Translations under genes and position numbers: made by a program
Shown here: in pieces, positions 59,250-64,000 of the stretch
How the letters are laid out: each line of letters opens with the position of its first letter
How positions within the stretch are numbered: the stretch's first letter is position 1
Notes under the pieces: generated by a model
What the model was told of the DNA's origin: nothing
Database searches by the model: none
The model's input: only the letters and a program-made list of their open reading frames with translations
From: Caenorhabditis elegans
Lineage: Eukaryota; Nematoda; Chromadorea; Rhabditida; Rhabditidae
Direction of reading: 5' to 3'
Length of the DNA stretch: 64,000 nt
NCBI RefSeq assembly: GCF_000002985.6
Contig: NC_003281.10
Coordinates: 1,674,001-1,738,000, forward strand

Positions 59250-61070
59250 TGAAAGCTTTTTTCTAGCTCTCCTGGTTGTCAACTTATAGTCGTTTAAAGC
59301 TGCGTAACCGAGAGAGTGAGAAGGGGGAGAGTCGCAGACGGCGCGCGCCTCTCGTCGTCTGCGTCTCTCCCTCTCTCACTTGCCGCACTATTTTGCGTTT
59401 ATCTCGGCAACCAGCAGTGCTGAACTTTGAGAGGAATAATTTGTTACCAAAAAAAAAAAAATATTTGGTCCAATTTTCAGTTTTCGAGAAAATCTCCAAT
59501 TCTTCACCAAAATATCGTATTCCTCAAATGTTTTAAACTCAATTAGGCATTTATTTTTAGCGGGTCCCAAGAAGCAAGGATTAGGGGGGAGAAGAACTAT
59601 AGAATTGGAATTTAAAGGAATTGAGGAAATCCAATAAGAAACACACGCCGTCTTGCCCCCCTCCGGTCCGGGGATTCGTGTGTATTTAAGAGTGTGTGTC
59701 GTGTGTGTCAAATGTAAATAAAGACGAAGAGGGGGACAATCTGAAGACGTGGAAAAGCTCATTTATTTGGCGGCGAATTCGGAGAACGGATGGACTAGAA
59801 CGTATTCAGCGTAATGACTTAAATAATACAGTAAATTTACAAATTTTCACTGAAAATTTCATAAAACTCGAGTTATCTCTAAATCTAGATGTTCTATTAA
59901 AAATTGATTGACTAGCAAATTATTGCTCTGAAAATTCTGCACATTTTTGCATTTGGAAGTTTTCCTCTAGCACGCCTGATTGCCGAGATAAACGGAAAAC
60001 AGTGGAGCGAGTGAGAGAGGGCGAGAGACGCAGACGACGAGAGGCGCGTGTCGTCTGCGTCTCTCCCCCTCCGTACTCTCTCGGCGGAGGCGCTGCTTAA
60101 AACGCCTGTAACTCGACAACCAGGAGCGCTAGAAAAAAGTTGTAAATTGCAAAAATGTGCAAAATTTTATGAGAAATATTTTCTTAGTTGACAATTTTTT
60201 GCTAGGAATTATGGTTTTTGAGAAAATTGAGATTTTGTTCTAAAAAATTTTTTCTTAGGTGATTTGGTTTTGAAATAACTCGAATTTTACAAGACACATT
60301 ACGCTTTTTGGAAAATATTTTCTTGAAAATTTGATATTTCGAAAAACGAACAAACTAACAATTCTAGATTAGAGGTCAAAAATTGCCAAGGGCACGAAGA
60401 AGCCCTTCTTAAAGTGTTGTTTTACATTGCACCACGGCTCTCCGAGCAGCAAAACTGGGCGGAGTCCGGGGAGGAGCAGAAGCCGTGTAGTAGTAGTGTA
60501 GTGGATTGAAGAAAAAGGAAACGACGAAGAAATGACGATTAGAATTAGGAGAAATGAGATGAAAATGATGAAAATGTGGAAAAAGGGTAGAGGAAAATGC
60601 ACAGGAAAACGGGAAAAAGCAAAAAATCCTGTTAGTAAGATTAAGATTCGCACGAATTTTCAACGAAAAAAGCGAAACGCTCAAAAATCACATGAAAAAT
60701 CTAAAATATCTCAGAAACTGAAAGCTCTAACAAAAAATTATCAACTACAAAATTATTTCTCTAAAAATTCTGCACATATTTTCAATTTACAGCTTTTCTC
60801 TAGCCCGCCTGGTTGACGAGATAAACGCAAAATAGTGAGGCGAGTGAGAGAGAGAGAGGAAGAGACGCAGACGACGAGAGGCGCGCGCCGTCTGCGTCTC
60901 TCCCCTCCCTACTCTCTCGGCGGCGGCGCTGCTTAAAACGCCTGTAACTCGACAACCAGGAGCGCTAGAAAAAAGTTGTAAATTGCAAAAATATGCAAAA
61001 TTGTATGAGGAATATTTTGTTAGTTGACAATTTTATGCTAGGAATTATGGTTTTTGAGAAAATTAAGATT
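59250..61070. repeat. Three palindromic GAGACGCAGACG elements upstream of ser-4
   Basis: Cores near 59335, 60027 and 60861 read CGCAGACG(A/G)C, GC-rich centre, then GTCTGCGTCTCTCC. Arms hold CTAGC(T/C)C(T/G)CCTGGTTG or GAGATAAACGCAAA on one side and CTGTAACTCGACAACCAGGAG on the other. They are a subfamily of the 3.9-7.6 kb cluster, with different outer arms. Confidence 0.78.
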
Positions 61071-62187
61071 TTGTTCAAAACAAATTTTTGTGCGAAAAGT
61101 TCAAACAAAGATAGCAATTAACATTTATTGATTTTTCGCAGTTTTGCACTCAAAAGTACCCTACACAGAAAAAAGGTATGAGCCGGAAATTGGGACCCCT
61201 TGAAACATGTGAGCTGCTCCTTCCGTTTGAAGCATAAGCATAGAAAACGTAGGGAGGAGCCGGAAAGAAGAAGACGAAGACTTCACACATTAATCCAAGA
61301 GTTCAAGTTTACTCACAGCAGAAGAAGCAGGAGCAGAAACACACGTTGTTTGACATGCCCGCGGGCTATCGCCGGGGCCGGAATAAGGGTCCCAAAGATT
61401 AGACGAAAAGGGCGAAGGAAAAAAATGTTGCGATGAGAATTACATTTTTGAAATTGCGAAGGGAAATACAAAAAAAAAACTAAATTTGAAAATTTTGAGA
61501 AAAAAAATTCGAAACTATTCGAAAATCCGTAACTTTTTCAATTTCAGAGCTATAATTCTGGTTTTGGTCTTGAAATGTGTCAAATTACTTCAATTTATCA
61601 GGAAAAATAAATGCAGCTCATAAAGTTGGAAAACTACAGTACCCCAGAAGTTGTCGTGGCGGGACTCGTCAAAATATGTGAAATATGCAATTTGGGGTTT
61701 ATCTCAAATTTAAAATAGTGAAAAAAAAATCTAAAAGATGTGAAAAACGCACTATTTTCCATAGAAAGTATGTAATTAAAAAATTTGAAAAAAAAAAGGT
61801 TTTTTCGAAAATCCGTAACTTTTCCAATTTGAGAGCTTATTATTTGGTTTTAGTCTCAAAATGTGGCAGATTACTTTAATTTGCCAGGAAAAATAAATTC
61901 AACTCAAAAAATTGCGAAACCACTTTTTTTTTTAGAAAAATAATAATTTTTAAAAAAAAATTTTTACAATTATTTCTTTTCTAATTTTGTTACTTTTTTC
62001 TAACTCACTTAACTAATCTTACTTACTATTAAAAATATTGACTCCTATTTATATACTCAATACTTCCTCATTAGGGCACCAATCAGACATGAAATTTGAA
62101 TTTGAAATCTAAAAGATAAATTTTGTTCTATTTTTATTATTTTGAAAATATTATTTTCAACAAAATCAAATCATATAAAAAACAAAT
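61071..62187. other. Stretch upstream of ser-4, no gene supported
   Basis: AT-rich sequence with one Arg-rich open frame (61200-61436) that has no splice or homology support. Two related blocks (ATCCGTAACTTTT(T/C)CAATTT near 61523 and 61811) share a period of about 290 bases. Part of the ser-4 promoter may lie here. Confidence 0.4.
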
Positions 62188-62188
62188 C

Positions 62189-62262
62189 ACACCTCTAGGA
62201 ATCGAACCTTGGTGATGAGGACGATAGCCTAGCTCACTATCCACTAGGCCATCCGGGCGCGA
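62189..62262 (-). repeat. tRNA-like sequence 1
   Basis: On the minus strand an A-box-like TGGCCTAGTGG is followed 32 bases later by a B-box-like GGTTCGATTCC, as in a tRNA. The flanking acceptor-stem positions do not pair and the T-stem is weak, so it is a tRNA-derived repeat rather than a working tRNA gene. Confidence 0.6.
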
Positions 62263-62287
62263 AGTTAAAAGCGCGTGTGGTGCTGCA

Positions 62288-62353
62288 CAGCGCGGCCTAG
62301 TGGCTAGTAGGCTGGTCTGTGGCACACAACACCCTGGTTCGACTCCCCACCGA
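62288..62353 (+). repeat. tRNA-like sequence 2
   Basis: On the plus strand, GGCCTAGTGGCTAG and GGTTCGACTCC have tRNA-like spacing. It is head-to-head with sequence 1 (ends about 26 bases apart). Acceptor ends do not pair. Confidence 0.58.
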
Positions 62354-62731
62354 ATAAAATATTTTTATTTTTTGTTAGATGATCCCCACCTTAGCACATT
62401 TTAAGAAACATTAGCACATTTTAACTTAGCACATTTTAAGACATTTTAAGCAAATATTTTCTCATCTTAAGCTTCTGTTTTTCATTCTCGACTCGCGATA
62501 GATTTCCGGAAACTAATAGCACGCCGCCCCAACCCCTGAGACATGACACTCAGTTTCAGCCAAACACCCGTAATGCGAATTTCAGAGATGAGAGTTTCGC
62601 AGAAGTCACGGGCTCCGAGAAACTATAGTTTTGGGGATTTTCTTAAGGTGGGGACCCCCTGAGGGGGAAAAGGTGTCTCCGATTTTGAAATTGAGAACTC
62701 GATTTCAAGAATGACCGAGAAAAAGAAAATG

Positions 62732-62800
62732 TGCCGTACTGGGGGTCGAACTTTGGAGCTGTGATTCATAGGTAAACTCACTAACCAGTAGGCCAAAAAT
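62732..62800 (-). repeat. tRNA-like sequence 3
   Basis: The minus strand holds TGGCCTACTGGTTAGTGAG, then TTTACCTATGAATC, then AGTTCGACCCCC. The anticodon arm is poorly paired. It shares its middle with sequences 4 and 5. Confidence 0.58.
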
Positions 62801-63399
62801 TCAAGTTTTCCTAATTCTTTTTTAAATTTTTTTAAATTTCAAATGCGCACAACTTCCCTCAAAAATAAGCTTATGAGATCAATTTTTTTTAAGATTTATA
62901 GAGAATATTCTCAGAATCTACTTTACGACAGGAAATAACAAAAACAAGGGACAACAAAAATATTGTAGCGTCAGAAGGAAAGATACAAAAAACTCGATAA
63001 AAAATGCATAGAATGAATGGCAAAAACATACAGATTTTGAGATTTTTTCTACAGCGGGTGAGAAAGAAAAAGAAAAATTCAACTTGAATACGACAAAAAA
63101 TACTGCAAAAACTGCAAAATATCCAATAAAGTGCCCTCTTTTTTAGTAGTCGTCAGAGGGGGGGAAAAGTGTAAATACGTCAACTACTAACTAATTCATG
63201 TGCCCTAAAGTGGTGAGCACCAGCAAAAGATTAAAAGCAGCGAAAAAAGGGTAAATTTTACGGGAAACTCAACAAGAAAAATTTTTGGAAAAAAAATTTT
63301 GGAATTGTTTTTGTAAAATTTGAGACTTTCTCATATCTTTATATTTTTACAGACGCAGAATGACGTTATAAGATGAAACTAACCGAGAAAAAATAATTG

Positions 63400-63468
63400 A
63401 CCACTGTGGGGCTTGAACTTTGGTGTTGTGCTTCATAGCCAAACTCACTAACCACTAGGCCAAAAATT
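63400..63468 (-). repeat. tRNA-like sequence 4
   Basis: The minus strand holds TTGGCCTAGTGGTTAGTGAG, TTTGGCTATGAAGC, then AAGTTCAAGCCCC. It is closely related to sequence 5, 280 bases away. Confidence 0.6.
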
Positions 63469-63681
63469 GAAAATTTTTAAAATTTTCCAAAATTCAAAGA
63501 CGCATAACTTTCTGAGTTGTTGAGCTAAATTTTAGATATTTTGTTTTTCTATTATATTAATTTTCAGCCCTATAATTTAGAGACAAAAGTGGAAAACTTT
63601 TTTCAAAATTTTTCACTAAAAATCGATATTTTTGGAAATACAAAACATAGGCCACTTTCAAATCACAGAGAAAAAATAAAT

Positions 63682-63752
63682 TGCCACGCCGGGGGTTGAA
63701 CCTTGGTGTTGAGATTCATAGCCAAACTCACTAACCACTAGGCCAAGAATTA
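63682..63752 (-). repeat. tRNA-like sequence 5
   Basis: The minus strand holds TTGGCCTAGTGGTTAGTGAG, TTTGGCTATGAATC, then AGGTTCAACCCCC. It has the best B-box of the last three. The surrounding AAAGGCGCATAACTTTC is also shared with sequence 4's flank, so the repeat unit is longer than the tRNA-like part. Confidence 0.62.
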
Positions 63753-64000
63753 AAAATTTTCAAATTTTTCCAATTTTCAAAGGCGCATAACTTTCTTCAA
63801 ATACGAGCATTATATATCATTTTTTCGATAATATTTTCCAGGATTTTCTGAAAAAATTCAAAAACTTGTTACATCAGAATGACTAACAAGTTGTGCCAAA
63901 AAAGCTCAGTGTCTGAGCTGAAAAACCAGTGAGCACAAGAACTCCGAGAAGCTTAAGCTTCCGGTGTTGTGTGCAACTCCACAAAAAAAAATAAATGTAT
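63753..64000. other. Window end, no gene seen
   Basis: Short AT-rich stretch ending in ATAAATGTAT. No feature supported. Confidence 0.4.

Noticed and set aside
61200..61436. Arg-rich plus-strand frame upstream of ser-4
   Set aside because: Composition is typical of purine-rich repeat DNA; no signal, domain or splice support.
62189..63752. Functional tRNA genes
   Set aside because: A- and B-box-like motifs are present but acceptor stems do not pair and anticodon arms are weak.

Overview
The window looks like nematode nuclear DNA, almost certainly Caenorhabditis elegans. The base composition is AT-rich, introns have TTTTCAG acceptors and are often 43-60 bases long, and there are degenerate TTAGGC (nematode telomere-type) arrays. 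One gene, spliced by eye into 445 codons, is recognisable as the serotonin receptor SER-4. From memory ser-4 lies on chromosome III; I could not check this. All gene models were built by reading splice sites and testing codon phase across every junction, not by alignment.

Layout. 1-2480 (-): 5' part of an inositol hexakisphosphate kinase-type gene, cut by the window edge. 2.5-9.6 kb: repeats only (palindromic elements and a long inverted repeat). 9630-16027 (-): WSN-domain receptor-type tyrosine phosphatase copy A, probably a pseudogene. 16.1-17.5 kb: small inverted-repeat elements. 18141-21106 (-): seven-transmembrane chemoreceptor. 21.2-23.6 kb: tandem repeats and an inverted fragment of an FTH gene. 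23739-24920 (-): F-box/FTH protein. 26294-27615: long-inverted-repeat element. 27778-28424 (-): small secreted eight-cysteine protein. 29547-31486 (-) and 31988-34892 (+): two divergent F-box/FTH genes. 36028-40937 (+): WSN phosphatase copy B, with two in-frame TGA codons and no catalytic Cys. 41367-42286: foldback element. 42529-48605 (-): WSN phosphatase copy C, complete except for one in-frame TGA. 49365-59088 (-): ser-4, with repeat-filled introns. 59.2-64 kb: more palindromic repeats and five tRNA-like sequences.

How it fits together. The window is a patchwork of nematode-expanded families (F-box/FTH, WSN phosphatase, chemoreceptor) around two conserved genes (the IP6 kinase type and ser-4). 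The three WSN phosphatases share the same exon plan, including a 4-base first coding exon (most clearly in A and C), a large alpha-helical ectodomain, one membrane span, a phosphatase-like domain and a Lys/Glu-rich tail. They differ at the active site: C keeps the CX5R cysteine, B has Asp there, and A has lost three codons. None has a recognisable WPD acid. Seven TTAGGC-type arrays lie in the window, five of them inside introns. Three carry the same GGCGTCAG hairpin cassette.
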